DNA from: Celeribacter litoreus
Lineage (GTDB): Bacteria > Pseudomonadota > Alphaproteobacteria > Rhodobacterales > Rhodobacteraceae
Assembly (NCBI RefSeq): GCF_020165855.1
Contig: NZ_JAIUFY010000007.1
Span: forward strand, 62,001 to 126,000
DNA length: 64,000 nucleotides
Direction: 5' to 3'
The translations under genes and the position numbers were made by a program. This document shows positions 33,832-42,640 of this stretch, one piece after another. Numbering within the stretch: the stretch's first letter is position 1; each line of letters opens with the position of its first letter. The notes beneath the pieces were generated by a model. It made no database searches, was not told the DNA's origin, and worked only from the letters and a program-made list of their open reading frames with translations.

Positions 33832-33978
33832 ATGCGAGATTGGGACGTTGCACGGGATGCACGGAAGGGCGGCTATGGAATGCCGGACCTTTCGCGTGCC
33901 TGCTGTGCCCGTACGGATCATCGGTTTGCTCTCTTCCCTGACGGGTTGGAGACAAACGGAGGATCCCGGAATGTATAA
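33832..33978 (+). CDS. Possible 48-aa small protein or leader peptide
   Basis: Not a recognised family. The ATG at 33832 sits 7 bases after a near-ideal ribosome site (GGGAGGAG), better than that of many real genes here. The frame encodes a polar peptide beginning MRDWDVARD with a CC pair in the middle and ends at a TAA overlapping the first codons of the aldehyde dehydrogenase gene at 33971. It could be a coupled leader or a remnant; coding is not proven. Confidence 0.35.
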   Translation: MRDWDVARDARKGGYGMPDLSRACCARTDHRFALFPDGLETNGGSRNV

Positions 33979-35350
33979 ACTTTTTATCAATGGTGAGTTG
34001 GTCGAGGGCGCGAAGATGTCGCCCGTGCTCAACCCCGCAACCGAAGAGCCGCTCGCGGATTGCCCGCGCGCCTCGAAAGAACAGCTCGACGATGCCGTTG
34101 CCGCCGCGAAAGCCGCGTTTCCGGCCTGGGCGGGGCTCACCCTCGCGGAGCGTCAGGACTACCTCTCCAAACTCGCGGATGTGATCGACGCGCATACCGA
34201 CGAACTCGCGCGTCTGATGACGCAAGAGCAGGGTAAGGTGCTCGCAGAAACCACGGGCGAAGTGATGTATTCCGCGATGCTCCTGCGCTACAACGCGGAC
34301 CGCGATATTCCGGTGCAGGTGATTGAAGACAGCGACACCCGCAAGGTCGAGCTTTACCGCAAGCCGCTCGGTGTCGTTGCGACGATCACGCCGTGGAACT
34401 TCCCTCTCGTCACCCCGATCATCAAAGCGGCGCCTGCGCTCTTGGCGGGTAACACCGTGGTCTCCAAACCCGCTCCGACGACGCCGCTCACGCTCCTGCG
34501 CTTTATCGAACTGGCGAAAGACGTTCTGCCCGCAGGTGTGTTCAACGTGATCGTGGACGAAAACGATCTCGGCGCGGCGCTCGTGGCGCATCCGGATGTG
34601 GCGAAGATTTCCTTCACCGGCTCCACCGAGACCGGCAAGAAAGTCATGGCTTCCGCCGCAGAGACAGTGAAACGCGTGACCCTCGAACTTGGCGGGAATG
34701 ACGCGGCCATCGTGCTCGACGACTCCGATCCGAAAGTGGTCGCGCCGGGTCTCTTTGCGAAGGCCTTTGTGAACACCGGTCAGGTCTGTGTCGCGATCAA
34801 ACGCATCTACGCGCCGGAGACGATCTACGACGAGCTGTGCGACGAACTCGCGACGCTCGCGAAAGACGCCATCGTGGACGACGGCCTGTCGCAAGGCACC
34901 ACGATGGGGCCGGTCCAGAACAAGATGCAGTATGAAAAGCTCAAGGGCTTTCTCGAAGACGCGCATGCAAACGGCACCATTATTGCCGGTGGCGCGGTCA
35001 TGGATCGTCCGGGCTATTTCATCGAGCCGACCGTTGTGCGTGACATCTCCGAAGGCTCCCGCCTCGTGGACGAAGAGCAGTTTGGCCCGATCGTGCCTGT
35101 CATCAAATACGAGAGCCTCGACGATGCCGTCGAGCGGGCGAACGCGACCTCCTATGGTCTCGGCGCCTCTGTCTGGACCTCCAACCGCGCGCGCGGTGTC
35201 GAAGTCGCGAACAAGCTCGTGGCGGGCTCTGTCTGGGTCAACAAGCACGATGACGCCTTCACCCACATTCCGTTTGGCGGGGCGAAGCAGTCGGGCGTCG
35301 GTGTCGATGGCATCGAAGAATACACCCAGCTCACCGTCATCAATTCCTGA
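33971..35350 (+). CDS. NAD(P)-dependent aldehyde dehydrogenase 2
   Basis: 459 aa, slightly short for the family at the N-terminus but with all catalytic residues: Asn143 (TPWNFP), Glu239 (LELGGNDAAI) and Cys273 (NTGQVCVAIKR). It oxidises an aldehyde to its acid. The ATG at 33971 follows GGAGGATCCCGGA. It differs clearly from the enzyme at 15333, so the pathway may produce two different aldehydes, or the two act on peripheral and lower-pathway aldehydes. Next gene: an alcohol dehydrogenase 61 bases downstream. Confidence 0.9.
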   Translation: MYKLFINGELVEGAKMSPVLNPATEEPLADCPRASKEQLDDAVAAAKAAFPAWAGLTLAERQDYLSKLADVIDAHTDELARLMTQEQGKVLAETTGEVMYSAMLLRYNADRDIPVQVIEDSDTRKVELYRKPLGVVATITPWNFPLVTPIIKAAPALLAGNTVVSKPAPTTPLTLLRFIELAKDVLPAGVFNVIVDENDLGAALVAHPDVAKISFTGSTETGKKVMASAAETVKRVTLELGGNDAAIVLDDSDPKVVAPGLFAKAFVNTGQVCVAIKRIYAPETIYDELCDELATLAKDAIVDDGLSQGTTMGPVQNKMQYEKLKGFLEDAHANGTIIAGGAVMDRPGYFIEPTVVRDISEGSRLVDEEQFGPIVPVIKYESLDDAVERANATSYGLGASVWTSNRARGVEVANKLVAGSVWVNKHDDAFTHIPFGGAKQSGVGVDGIEEYTQLTVINS

Positions 35351-35362
35351 CATCTGATTTGC

Positions 35363-35388
35363 GCGGGCCGCGTCTGTGGCCCGCTTCT
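35363..35388 (+). terminator. Intra-operon hairpin with short T-rich tail
   Basis: GCGGGCC (35363-35369) pairs with GGCCCGC (35378-35384) followed by TTCTTT. It is possibly a partial terminator between the aldehyde and alcohol dehydrogenase genes. Confidence 0.45.
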
Positions 35389-35411
35389 TTCCCGATATTT
35401 GAGGTTCACAA

Positions 35412-36509
35412 ATGGCTCATATTCACACGTCGATCCCGAAAACCATGAAAGCTGCGGTCATGACCGCGAAACGTGCGCCTCTTGAGGTGCAAACCGTCCC
35501 CGTGCCGGAAATCGGTGAGGACGAAGCCCTCGTTAAAATCATCGCCTCCGGCATCTGCCGCAGCGACTGGCACCTGTGGAACGGTGATTGGGGCTGGTTT
35601 GCGGAACTGCCGCTGCCTGCCGTGCTCGGTCACGAAATCGGCGCGGAAGTGGTGGCCGTCGGCTCCGGCGTGCGCAACGTCAAAGTTGGCCAGCGCGTCA
35701 CGATCCCGTTCAACCTCGCCTGTGGTCACTGCCCGTATTGCCACACCGGTTCGCAGAACCTCTGCGACAACCTGATGGTGCCGCTCTTTGTGCCGGGTGG
35801 CGGTGGCTGGGGCGAATACGCCCGTGTGCCGACGGCGGATATGAACTGTATTGCCCTGCCGGATGAGGTGGATGCGCTCTCTGCGGCGGCGCTCGGCTGT
35901 CGCTACATGACCGCGTGGCGCGCCGTGCGTGACCGCGCGCACGTGACGGCGGGCGAGTTTGTGGCCGTGATCGGCTGCGGTGGCGTGGGTCTTGCCGCGA
36001 TTGAAATCGCGAGCGCCATGGGCGGTCTCGTGATCGCGGTGGACATCGACGACGCGAAACTCACCGAGGCCAAAAAGAACGGCGCAATCCACACGATTTC
36101 GGTGAAGGGTCTGAGCCCCGAGGAGAGCGTCGCTAAGATTCAGGAAGTGGCCGGCGGTCTCGGGCCGCATGTGTCCATCGACGCCTTGGGCGGGAGCCGC
36201 ACGGCGCTTCCCGCCGTGAACTGTCTGCGCAAGGGCGGTCGTTTTATCCAGGTGGGTCTCACGGGTGCAGAGGACGAGGGCAAGGTCAACTTCCCTGCCG
36301 ATGACATCGTGAACAAGGAAATCTCCGTCATTGGCAGCCTCGGCAACCCGCAATCCACGTTCCCCGAACTGCTCAACATGGTCGCCGCTGGCCGGTTGAA
36401 GCCCGGGGCGCTCGTCAGTCGTGAGGTGAACATCTCCGAGGTCAGCGGTGTGCTGACCGAAATGGATAACTTCGCGACCTCTGGATACGTGCTCATCACC
36501 TCGTTCTGA
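35412..36509 (+). CDS. Zinc-dependent alcohol dehydrogenase 2
   Basis: 365 aa medium-chain dehydrogenase. Catalytic zinc ligands Cys49 (GICRSD) and His74-Glu75 (GHEIGAE); structural zinc Cys104, Cys107, Cys110 and Cys118. The nucleotide site is VIGCGGVGLAAIEIA. The group includes secondary-alcohol and polyol dehydrogenases. Paired with the aldehyde dehydrogenase just upstream, it probably oxidises an alcohol in the same route. An in-frame Met at residue 12 is an alternative start; the ATG at 35412 has GAGG upstream. Confidence 0.87.
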   Translation: MAHIHTSIPKTMKAAVMTAKRAPLEVQTVPVPEIGEDEALVKIIASGICRSDWHLWNGDWGWFAELPLPAVLGHEIGAEVVAVGSGVRNVKVGQRVTIPFNLACGHCPYCHTGSQNLCDNLMVPLFVPGGGGWGEYARVPTADMNCIALPDEVDALSAAALGCRYMTAWRAVRDRAHVTAGEFVAVIGCGGVGLAAIEIASAMGGLVIAVDIDDAKLTEAKKNGAIHTISVKGLSPEESVAKIQEVAGGLGPHVSIDALGGSRTALPAVNCLRKGGRFIQVGLTGAEDEGKVNFPADDIVNKEISVIGSLGNPQSTFPELLNMVAAGRLKPGALVSREVNISEVSGVLTEMDNFATSGYVLITSF

Positions 36510-36601
36510 GCCGAGACATCGGGCCCCGGCACCCCAGCCGCAGGGGTGTCGGTGTCCGTCGGCGGGGCGTCCCGTCGATCAAAAACATGCGGTACCCGAC
36601 A

Positions 36602-36616
36602 GGATCGCAGCGATCC
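36602..36616. promoter_or_regulatory. Palindromic operator candidate for the ABC/SMP-30 operon
   Basis: GGATCG-CAG-CGATCC is a perfect inverted repeat 24 bases before the first gene of the sugar-type ABC operon. This is the only large operon in the island without a visible sigma-54 promoter, so a repressor of LacI/GntR type acting here is plausible. Confidence 0.5.
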
Positions 36617-36639
36617 GAAACATCGAATGGGAGGACACC

Positions 36640-37896
36640 ATGGAAGATAAAGAGCTCAAGATCGTGAAGACGGCCTTGGCAATGCCCGAGGGCATGCAGC
36701 GTCGGACATTCCTGAAACTGGCGAGTGCGGCGGGCATCTCGATGGCGATGACGCCGGCGATGACCCGTCTGGCCGAAGCCGCCGACATCATGCGCCCGAC
36801 GCTCGCCAGCACGAGCTACAACCGCGCCATCGACTTTTTCCGTATCTGGGAGGACGGATTTAACGGGGCCAACGGGGCGTTCGAGACGGACCCGAAATAC
36901 TACTATTCCGAATTTGACATTTCCCGCACCCTGTCCCAGATCCGCAGCATGCCGGCCGCTGGTGTCAAAGGTCTCGCCGGTGTGATTACGCCGACGGGTG
37001 CGATCCCGCAGGTCTCGCGTCTGTGTGCCGAGAACGACATCATGTTCACCCCGACATGGGATACGCCGGATTGGTGGAGTCCGGTGGACGAAGGCGATCA
37101 CGTTGTGTCCCTCGTCACGCTCGACTCTGTCCGCGATGGCTACGAAGTGGCAAAGCTCCTGTTCGACAGCATCGGCGGCGAAGGCAAGGTTGTGCATATC
37201 AAGGGCCTTCCGGCGCCGACCGACACCTACCGCACCCTTGGTCTCATGAAAGCGGCCGAAGAGTATCCGGGCATCGAAATCGTTGGCGGTCTGCGCGCGG
37301 ACTGGGACCGCGACAAGGCGCGGCAGGTCATGCTCTCCATGTTTGCCGCTCATCCGGACATGAAGGCCGTCTTCGCCCAATCTGACGACATGGCCTTTGG
37401 CGTCATCAGTGCGCTGCGCGAGCGTGGCATGAAGGACGTGAAAGTTGCGGGTGTTGTGGGTCTGCCGGAAGGCATCCAAGAGGTGCAGAAGGGCGACTAC
37501 TTCGTCGCCACCGCAACCAACGTCCCGACCTACATGGCAGGTCTGTGTAGCACCCTGTTGTTCGATGCGATCAACGGTTGGAAACCGACGCTCGGCGAGC
37601 GGATGCTCTACGTAGGGTCCGTCATGGTGACGCAGGAGAACGCGCAGACCATGCTCGATAAAATCTATGGCGAAGGCGATAGCTTTGACTGGGCGAAAAT
37701 GAGCCGCACGCTCAATCCGGAAGACTGGGATCCGCAATACGAAGTGCGCTCCATCGATCCGGACCAGCTTTATGCGAGTGCGGAGACCGAGCGCAAACTG
37801 AACCCTGTCTATGACGGTGCCGCCGCGGCCGGAGAGTTCTCCAAAGTCGATGCGCTCTATGCCGAGCACTACAAGACCGGCCCCCTGAAATCCTGA
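36640..37896 (+). CDS. Sugar-type ABC transporter substrate-binding protein 1 (Tat-exported)
   Basis: 418 aa periplasmic binding protein of the type 1 (ribose/xylose-like) fold. The N-terminus is a twin-arginine signal: RRTFLK at residues 21-26, hydrophobic stretch, cleavage near LAEAADI (about 47). Most sugar-binding proteins use Sec, so folding before export may be needed. Regions such as FAQSDDMAFGVISAL and AGVVGLPEGIQEVQKGDYFVAT match the second lobe of this fold. First gene of a nine-gene operon with two ATPases, three permease domains and a second binding protein. Ligand unknown. RBS GGGAGGACACC. Confidence 0.83.
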   Translation: MEDKELKIVKTALAMPEGMQRRTFLKLASAAGISMAMTPAMTRLAEAADIMRPTLASTSYNRAIDFFRIWEDGFNGANGAFETDPKYYYSEFDISRTLSQIRSMPAAGVKGLAGVITPTGAIPQVSRLCAENDIMFTPTWDTPDWWSPVDEGDHVVSLVTLDSVRDGYEVAKLLFDSIGGEGKVVHIKGLPAPTDTYRTLGLMKAAEEYPGIEIVGGLRADWDRDKARQVMLSMFAAHPDMKAVFAQSDDMAFGVISALRERGMKDVKVAGVVGLPEGIQEVQKGDYFVATATNVPTYMAGLCSTLLFDAINGWKPTLGERMLYVGSVMVTQENAQTMLDKIYGEGDSFDWAKMSRTLNPEDWDPQYEVRSIDPDQLYASAETERKLNPVYDGAAAAGEFSKVDALYAEHYKTGPLKS

Positions 37897-37910
37897 TTGA
37901 GGTGAAAGCG

Positions 37911-39434
37911 ATGTCGCATCCGCCCGCATTGAAGCTCAGCAATATCTGCAAGCGATACGGCCCCGTTACGGCGCTCCATTCTGTCGATCTCACGCTCAAC
38001 AAGCATGAGATCCTCGGGTTGGTCGGCGAGAACGGGGCAGGGAAATCGACCATGATTTCCGTCATCAACGGCACTGTGCGCCCGACCGAGGGCACACTTG
38101 CGGTCAACGGTGAGGAATTCACCTTTGGTCACACCGCCGAAGCCGGGCGGGTGGGCGTCGCCACCGTGTTTCAGGAACAAGGTCTGATCGGCAATCTGCC
38201 GGTCTATGAAAACATCCTGCTCGGGCGCGAGAGTGAATTCTCGCGCCTCGGCATCCGCAACCGCGCGGCGATGGTGCGTTTGACCCAGGAGGTGCTCGAC
38301 GATCTCGGTCTCGACATCAGCCCGTATGCGATCACCGGCAACCTGACCTTCGGTCAGCGCCAGTTGGTCGAGATCGCCAAGGCCTTTGCCCTCGGCCGCA
38401 TCTATCCGGTTGATCCCATTATCCTGCTCGACGAGCCGACGAGTGCGCTCTCGGACAAGGAAACGCAGATTTTCTTTGATCTCATTCGCAAATGGCGCGG
38501 CAAGGCGTCGATCATATTTATCTCTCACCACCTGTCCGACGTGTTCGAGGTCTGCGACTCTGTTGTCGCCCTGCGCGACGGGACGGTGAATGGTCGCTGG
38601 CCCATCGAAGAGGCCACGCCCGACATCCTGCACGAAGCCATCGTGGGCCGCAAAAGATCGGCGGGCTATTACAAGGAAACCGAGCAGCGCGAAGAGCTCG
38701 GCGAAGTGGTTCTTGACGTGCAGGACGTGTCCATTCCGGGCGAAATCCATGACATCACCTTTGAGGTGCGCGCCGGTGAAATCGTCGGCGTGGCGGGGGT
38801 GCTCGGGTCCGGCAAAACGGATCTGGGCAAGGTCATCACAGGCGAGAAACGTCAGGGCACGGGCAGCGTGCGCGTCAATGGCGTCACCCTCAAACCCGGC
38901 TCGCGCGCTTCGGCGCTTGAGGCAGATGTCGGCTCCATCCCGTCGGAACGCAATGTCGCCGGTGTGATCGGGATGCATTCGATCGAATGGAACCTGACGC
39001 TCCCCGCGCTCAAGAATTTCAAAATGGGCAATACGCCGTTTCTGTCGAGCAAGGCACAGGCCGAAACGACCGACTGGTGGATCGACCGGCTCAAGGTCAA
39101 AACCCCGAGCCGCGCTGTCCTCATCAGCAACATGTCTGGCGGCAACGCGCAGAAGGTCGTGTTCGCGAAATGGCTCGCCCGCGGGGTGAAGGTCTTTGTC
39201 CTCGACGATCCGTGTCGCGGTCTCGATGTGGGCGCGAAAGAGGAGATTTACATCCTGCTGCGCGAACTGGCCCGCGAAGGCGTCGCCATCGTGCTGATCT
39301 CCGACAACCTGCCGGAAGTCATCGGATTGTCGAACCGCATTCTCGTGCTGCGCTCCGGAATTATCTCGGCGGAAATTCCCGCCCCCATCCATAGCAAACC
39401 GAGCGAAACGTCCGTCGTTTCCCGAATGGTCTAA
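37911..39434 (+). CDS. Sugar-type ABC transporter ATPase 1 (RbsA-like, two nucleotide-binding domains)
   Basis: 507 aa duplicated ATPase. The first Walker A GENGAGKS is at residues 39-46 with LTFGQRQ signature and ILLDEPTSALSD Walker B; the second domain has GVLGSGKT as Walker A and MSGGNAQK as signature. Unusually for this family, the second Walker A keeps its Lys. It energises import through the two permeases encoded next. ATG at 37911 (a GTG 9 bases upstream is possible); the gap to the binding-protein gene is 14 bases. Confidence 0.92.
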   Translation: MSHPPALKLSNICKRYGPVTALHSVDLTLNKHEILGLVGENGAGKSTMISVINGTVRPTEGTLAVNGEEFTFGHTAEAGRVGVATVFQEQGLIGNLPVYENILLGRESEFSRLGIRNRAAMVRLTQEVLDDLGLDISPYAITGNLTFGQRQLVEIAKAFALGRIYPVDPIILLDEPTSALSDKETQIFFDLIRKWRGKASIIFISHHLSDVFEVCDSVVALRDGTVNGRWPIEEATPDILHEAIVGRKRSAGYYKETEQREELGEVVLDVQDVSIPGEIHDITFEVRAGEIVGVAGVLGSGKTDLGKVITGEKRQGTGSVRVNGVTLKPGSRASALEADVGSIPSERNVAGVIGMHSIEWNLTLPALKNFKMGNTPFLSSKAQAETTDWWIDRLKVKTPSRAVLISNMSGGNAQKVVFAKWLARGVKVFVLDDPCRGLDVGAKEEIYILLRELAREGVAIVLISDNLPEVIGLSNRILVLRSGIISAEIPAPIHSKPSETSVVSRMV

Positions 39435-39452
39435 CCGAATAGGAAATCACCC

Positions 39453-40442
39453 ATGTCTGTTACACAATCCGGGACCCCCGCGCCCGCGTCGAAATTCTCA
39501 ACCTGGTTCTTCGCCAACACCGCCACGATCTATCCGCTTTTGGTGATCCTCGCGCTGGTGGTCATGTTCGCGATCATGAACCCGTATTTCGCGACGTTTA
39601 ACAATTTCACCAACATCGGGCGGCAATCCTCGGTGCTGTTGATCGTGGCGCTCGCCGGAACGATGGTGATCATGATCGGGTCCATTGACCTGTCGGTCGG
39701 CTCCACCGTGACGCTCGCCGGTGTCCTTGCGGCGATGGCGATGGACACAGTCGGACCCGTTGGCGCGGTGTTCGCTGGTGTCGGTGTCGGCGCATTCATT
39801 GGCCTGATCAACGGCGGCATCATGTTGACGCTGAAGGTGCCCTCGTTCCTCGTGACGCTCGGGATGCTCTCGATCCTGACAGGGATCACCAACACGATCT
39901 GTAACGGTCAGTCGATCCTCTTCAACGACCTGTCGCTGAACAGCTTTGTGAACTCCAGCCCGATCTTCGGCATTCCGAACATCATCTTCATCGCGCTCAT
40001 CACCGCCGCGATCCTCGTGTTCATGTCCTTCAAAACCGTCGTCGGGCGTCACCTCTTTGCCATCGGCGGCGGGGAAATCGTCGCGGCGAACGCAGGCGTG
40101 CCGGTGAACCGCACGAAGATCTACGCTTTTATGCTCTGTGGCGGTCTTGCTGGGCTCGGCGGCGTGGTTCTCGCGGCGCAGGTGGGCGCAGGCTCTCCGA
40201 CCGGTATCCCGACCATACTGCTCGACTCCATCGCAGCCATCGTGATGGGCGGCACCGCCCTGTCGGGTGGCGTCGGCGGCCCGCAGCGCACCATTCTCGG
40301 CGCGATGGTCATCGCCATCCTGTCCAACGGCATGGATGTGACCGGTGTGAGCAGCTTCACCCAACAGATCGTCAAAGGTGCCGTGATCATCCTCGCCGTC
40401 GCGTCGACCATCGACCGTCGCAAGTATCCGTTCATCAAGTGA
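39453..40442 (+). CDS. Sugar-type ABC transporter permease 1 (RbsC-like)
   Basis: 329 aa polytopic membrane protein of the BPD_transp_2 family, about ten segments. Family marks are MIGSIDLSVGSTVTLAG, INGGIMLTLKVPSFLVTLGML and MGGTALSGGVGG. It probably pairs with permease 2 as a heterodimer served by ATPase 1. RBS AGGAAATC. Confidence 0.9.
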   Translation: MSVTQSGTPAPASKFSTWFFANTATIYPLLVILALVVMFAIMNPYFATFNNFTNIGRQSSVLLIVALAGTMVIMIGSIDLSVGSTVTLAGVLAAMAMDTVGPVGAVFAGVGVGAFIGLINGGIMLTLKVPSFLVTLGMLSILTGITNTICNGQSILFNDLSLNSFVNSSPIFGIPNIIFIALITAAILVFMSFKTVVGRHLFAIGGGEIVAANAGVPVNRTKIYAFMLCGGLAGLGGVVLAAQVGAGSPTGIPTILLDSIAAIVMGGTALSGGVGGPQRTILGAMVIAILSNGMDVTGVSSFTQQIVKGAVIILAVASTIDRRKYPFIK

Positions 40443-40473
40443 CGGCCCGTCTCAATCCATTGAGGTCAACTAA

Positions 40474-41457
40474 ATGAGTGTGAAATCAAGCATCGGTCGC
40501 TTGGATCAGGAAAAGGTCGTGCTTGTGATTTCCGCGGCCATGTTCCTGATCTTCGCGATGACCCTGAACGGTTTTGCGACCATTCCGAACATCCTCTCCC
40601 TGTTCCAGAGCGTGTCTATCATCGGCGCTCTGGGATTGGGGATGGCAATTGTGATCATCGGGCGTGGCATTGACCTGTCGATGATTGCGGTGATGGTCAT
40701 GCCGGTGGCGTGGTCGTTCATGCAGATCGCGGACGGGATGCCGGTCTCTATGGCCTTCGGCTTTGCGATCCTAATCGCTGTGGGGCTCGGGCTTTTGAAC
40801 GGCTGGCTCGTGGCCTTCGTAGAAGTGCCTTCGATCTTTGCGACGCTTGCCACAGGCATGATCCTCTTCGGCGGCATGCAGTATATCAAAGTGCAGAGCG
40901 ACATCATTCAGCTCCCGCCCGTCCTCGAATGGTTCAACACCGTCATGACGCGCACCACGCTCGGCGTGCCGAACTCGATGGTTTTCCTGCTCGTCTTGTC
41001 CGCGATTGTGTGGCTGTTCCTGCGCTTTACGCGGCAGGGGCGGTTCATCTACGCGATCGGCGACAACCCGATGGCGGCGCGGACGACGGGTCTGCCGGTG
41101 CGCCAGATCGTGGTGCTGCAATACGTGCTCGCCGCTGTGCTCGCGCTCTTCGTGGGCAATGTTCTCGCGGCGATGGTGGATAGCGCCAACACGCGGCTGT
41201 TCTATTCCAACATGATGTATGACGTGATCCTTGTTGTTGTGCTCGGCGGTGTCGGGCTCGGCGGTGGCAAGGGTCGCATTTCCAACGTCCTCGCCGGAAC
41301 CGCCCTGATCGGCATTCTGGTGAACGGCATGACGATCCTGGACGTGAGCTACATGGTCCAGAATTTGGTCAAGGCGTCCGTGCTGCTTTTGGCACTCGTC
41401 GTGGACAGCCTGATCAACCCCAGAGACGAACAAACATCGCAACAAGGGGACATTTGA
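40474..41457 (+). CDS. Sugar-type ABC transporter permease 2 (RbsC-like)
   Basis: 327 aa, same family as the preceding gene. IIGRGIDLSMIAVMVMP, LLNGWLVAFVEVPSIFATLATG and VVLGGVGLGGGKG are the corresponding motifs. Having two different permease genes in a row implies a heterodimeric channel. RBS TGAGGT. Confidence 0.9.
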   Translation: MSVKSSIGRLDQEKVVLVISAAMFLIFAMTLNGFATIPNILSLFQSVSIIGALGLGMAIVIIGRGIDLSMIAVMVMPVAWSFMQIADGMPVSMAFGFAILIAVGLGLLNGWLVAFVEVPSIFATLATGMILFGGMQYIKVQSDIIQLPPVLEWFNTVMTRTTLGVPNSMVFLLVLSAIVWLFLRFTRQGRFIYAIGDNPMAARTTGLPVRQIVVLQYVLAAVLALFVGNVLAAMVDSANTRLFYSNMMYDVILVVVLGGVGLGGGKGRISNVLAGTALIGILVNGMTILDVSYMVQNLVKASVLLLALVVDSLINPRDEQTSQQGDI

Positions 41458-41461
41458 TCGA

Positions 41462-41480
41462 CCGGACCGGAGGAGTCCGG
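41462..41480 (+). repeat. Hairpin upstream of the second binding-protein gene
   Basis: CCGGAC/GTCCGG, 6-bp perfect stem with a 7-base loop, in the 55-base gap before the binding-protein gene. Probably an mRNA processing or stability element. Confidence 0.4.
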
Positions 41481-41512
41481 CGACAAGCCAAATCTCAATA
41501 GTGGAGGAAGAG

Positions 41513-42577
41513 ATGAACATTCAAAAAGCAGGTGCGCGCACGCGCCTCGGTGCATGGGGCGGCAAACTCGGCGCAGCCGTGCTGACCGCCGCAGCGCTCT
41601 CGATCACCGCGACCGCAGGTGTCGCCGAGGAGCGCAGCTACGACGACGGGTTGCTCAACAGCTATTACGAAGCTGCCAAAGGCAAGACCGTGGCCTTCGT
41701 GCCGATCGCGATGAGCTTTGACATCACCCAGGGCTACGCCGCGGGGATGCAGCGTCAGGCCGACAAACTCGGCTACGAACTGGTCATCCGTGACCCGAAC
41801 TTTAGCGTGGAGCAGGCCGTGCAGGCCATTGACCAGCTCATCGTTGAAAAGCCGGACGTGATCATCGCGCACCCGCTCGATGCGGCGGCGTTCAACCGTC
41901 TCGCGATCAAGGCGCAGAAGGCGGGCATTTACTGGATCTGGGCGAACCTCAAGGGCGGTCCGAACGGCGACGGATACGTTGGCGGCAACCACTACGAAAC
42001 CGGTGTCGTGGAAACCCGTCTTGCCGCAGAGGCCTGTGCCGACAGCGAGTCCAAGAAGATCGCGCTGATTACTGCCCCGCCGACCAACTCCGTGACCATC
42101 GCGTCCAACGCAGGCATTCAGGACGAGTTGAAAAACCACCCCGATCTCAAAGTGGTGGCCACCCAATCCGCTGACTCCGACGCTGGCAAGGCCCGCGCGA
42201 TTGCGAGCACGGTTCTCAAACAGCACCCTGATCTCTGCGCCATCATCGGCCAGTGGGACGGCACCGACATCGCGATCCCGTCCGCAGTCGAAGAGGCCGG
42301 TCTGACCGGCAAAGTGGCCGTGATCACCCAAGGTGGCGGCAGCAAGGCGACGGCCTGTGACAAGGTCGCAGACGGCTCTTTCTACGCCTTCGTGAGCTAC
42401 GATGTCGGCGCGCAGACGCAGGACCTCAACAACCTGATCCTGCAACTCCTGCAGGCCAAGCCGGAACCGGCGAGCCAGCCTGTCGCGCTCTACATGAATC
42501 CGAAGGTGCTCACCAAGGACTCGCTTGCCTACACCTCGTGCTGGACGGTCGAAGACCTCTCCCGCCCGCTTGATTGA
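41513..42577 (+). CDS. Sugar-type ABC transporter substrate-binding protein 2 (Sec-exported)
   Basis: 354 aa. It has a Sec-type signal peptide (basic start, hydrophobic core to about residue 37, cleavage near GVAEE), in contrast with the Tat signal of binding protein 1. AFVPIAMSFDITQGYAAGM and DPNFSVEQAVQAIDQLI, followed by PDVIIAHPLD, are typical of the ribose/rhizopine-like type 1 fold. Two Cys near the C-terminus (ATACDK, TSCWT) could pair. ATG at 41513 behind GGAGGAAG. Confidence 0.85.
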   Translation: MNIQKAGARTRLGAWGGKLGAAVLTAAALSITATAGVAEERSYDDGLLNSYYEAAKGKTVAFVPIAMSFDITQGYAAGMQRQADKLGYELVIRDPNFSVEQAVQAIDQLIVEKPDVIIAHPLDAAAFNRLAIKAQKAGIYWIWANLKGGPNGDGYVGGNHYETGVVETRLAAEACADSESKKIALITAPPTNSVTIASNAGIQDELKNHPDLKVVATQSADSDAGKARAIASTVLKQHPDLCAIIGQWDGTDIAIPSAVEEAGLTGKVAVITQGGGSKATACDKVADGSFYAFVSYDVGAQTQDLNNLILQLLQAKPEPASQPVALYMNPKVLTKDSLAYTSCWTVEDLSRPLD

Positions 42578-42585
42578 TCCCTAGA

Positions 42586-42612
42586 GCCGGCCGCCGCCGC
42601 CCGGTGGCGGCT
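42586..42612 (+). repeat. Hairpin after the second binding-protein gene
   Basis: GCCGCC and GGCGGC arms in a G+C block between the binding-protein and fused permease genes, followed by TGTGCCTTTT. It may partly terminate transcription or protect the binding-protein mRNA. Confidence 0.4.
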
Positions 42613-42640
42613 GTGCCTTTTGGAGCGCTGAAAATACGCC

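Noticed and set aside
36524-36556. CCGGCACCCCAGCCGC before the ABC operon, which has GG-N10-GC spacing
   Set aside because: The -12 element is CCGC rather than TTGC, and the bases form part of an imperfect CGGCACCCC/GGGGTGTCG hairpin at the end of the previous gene.
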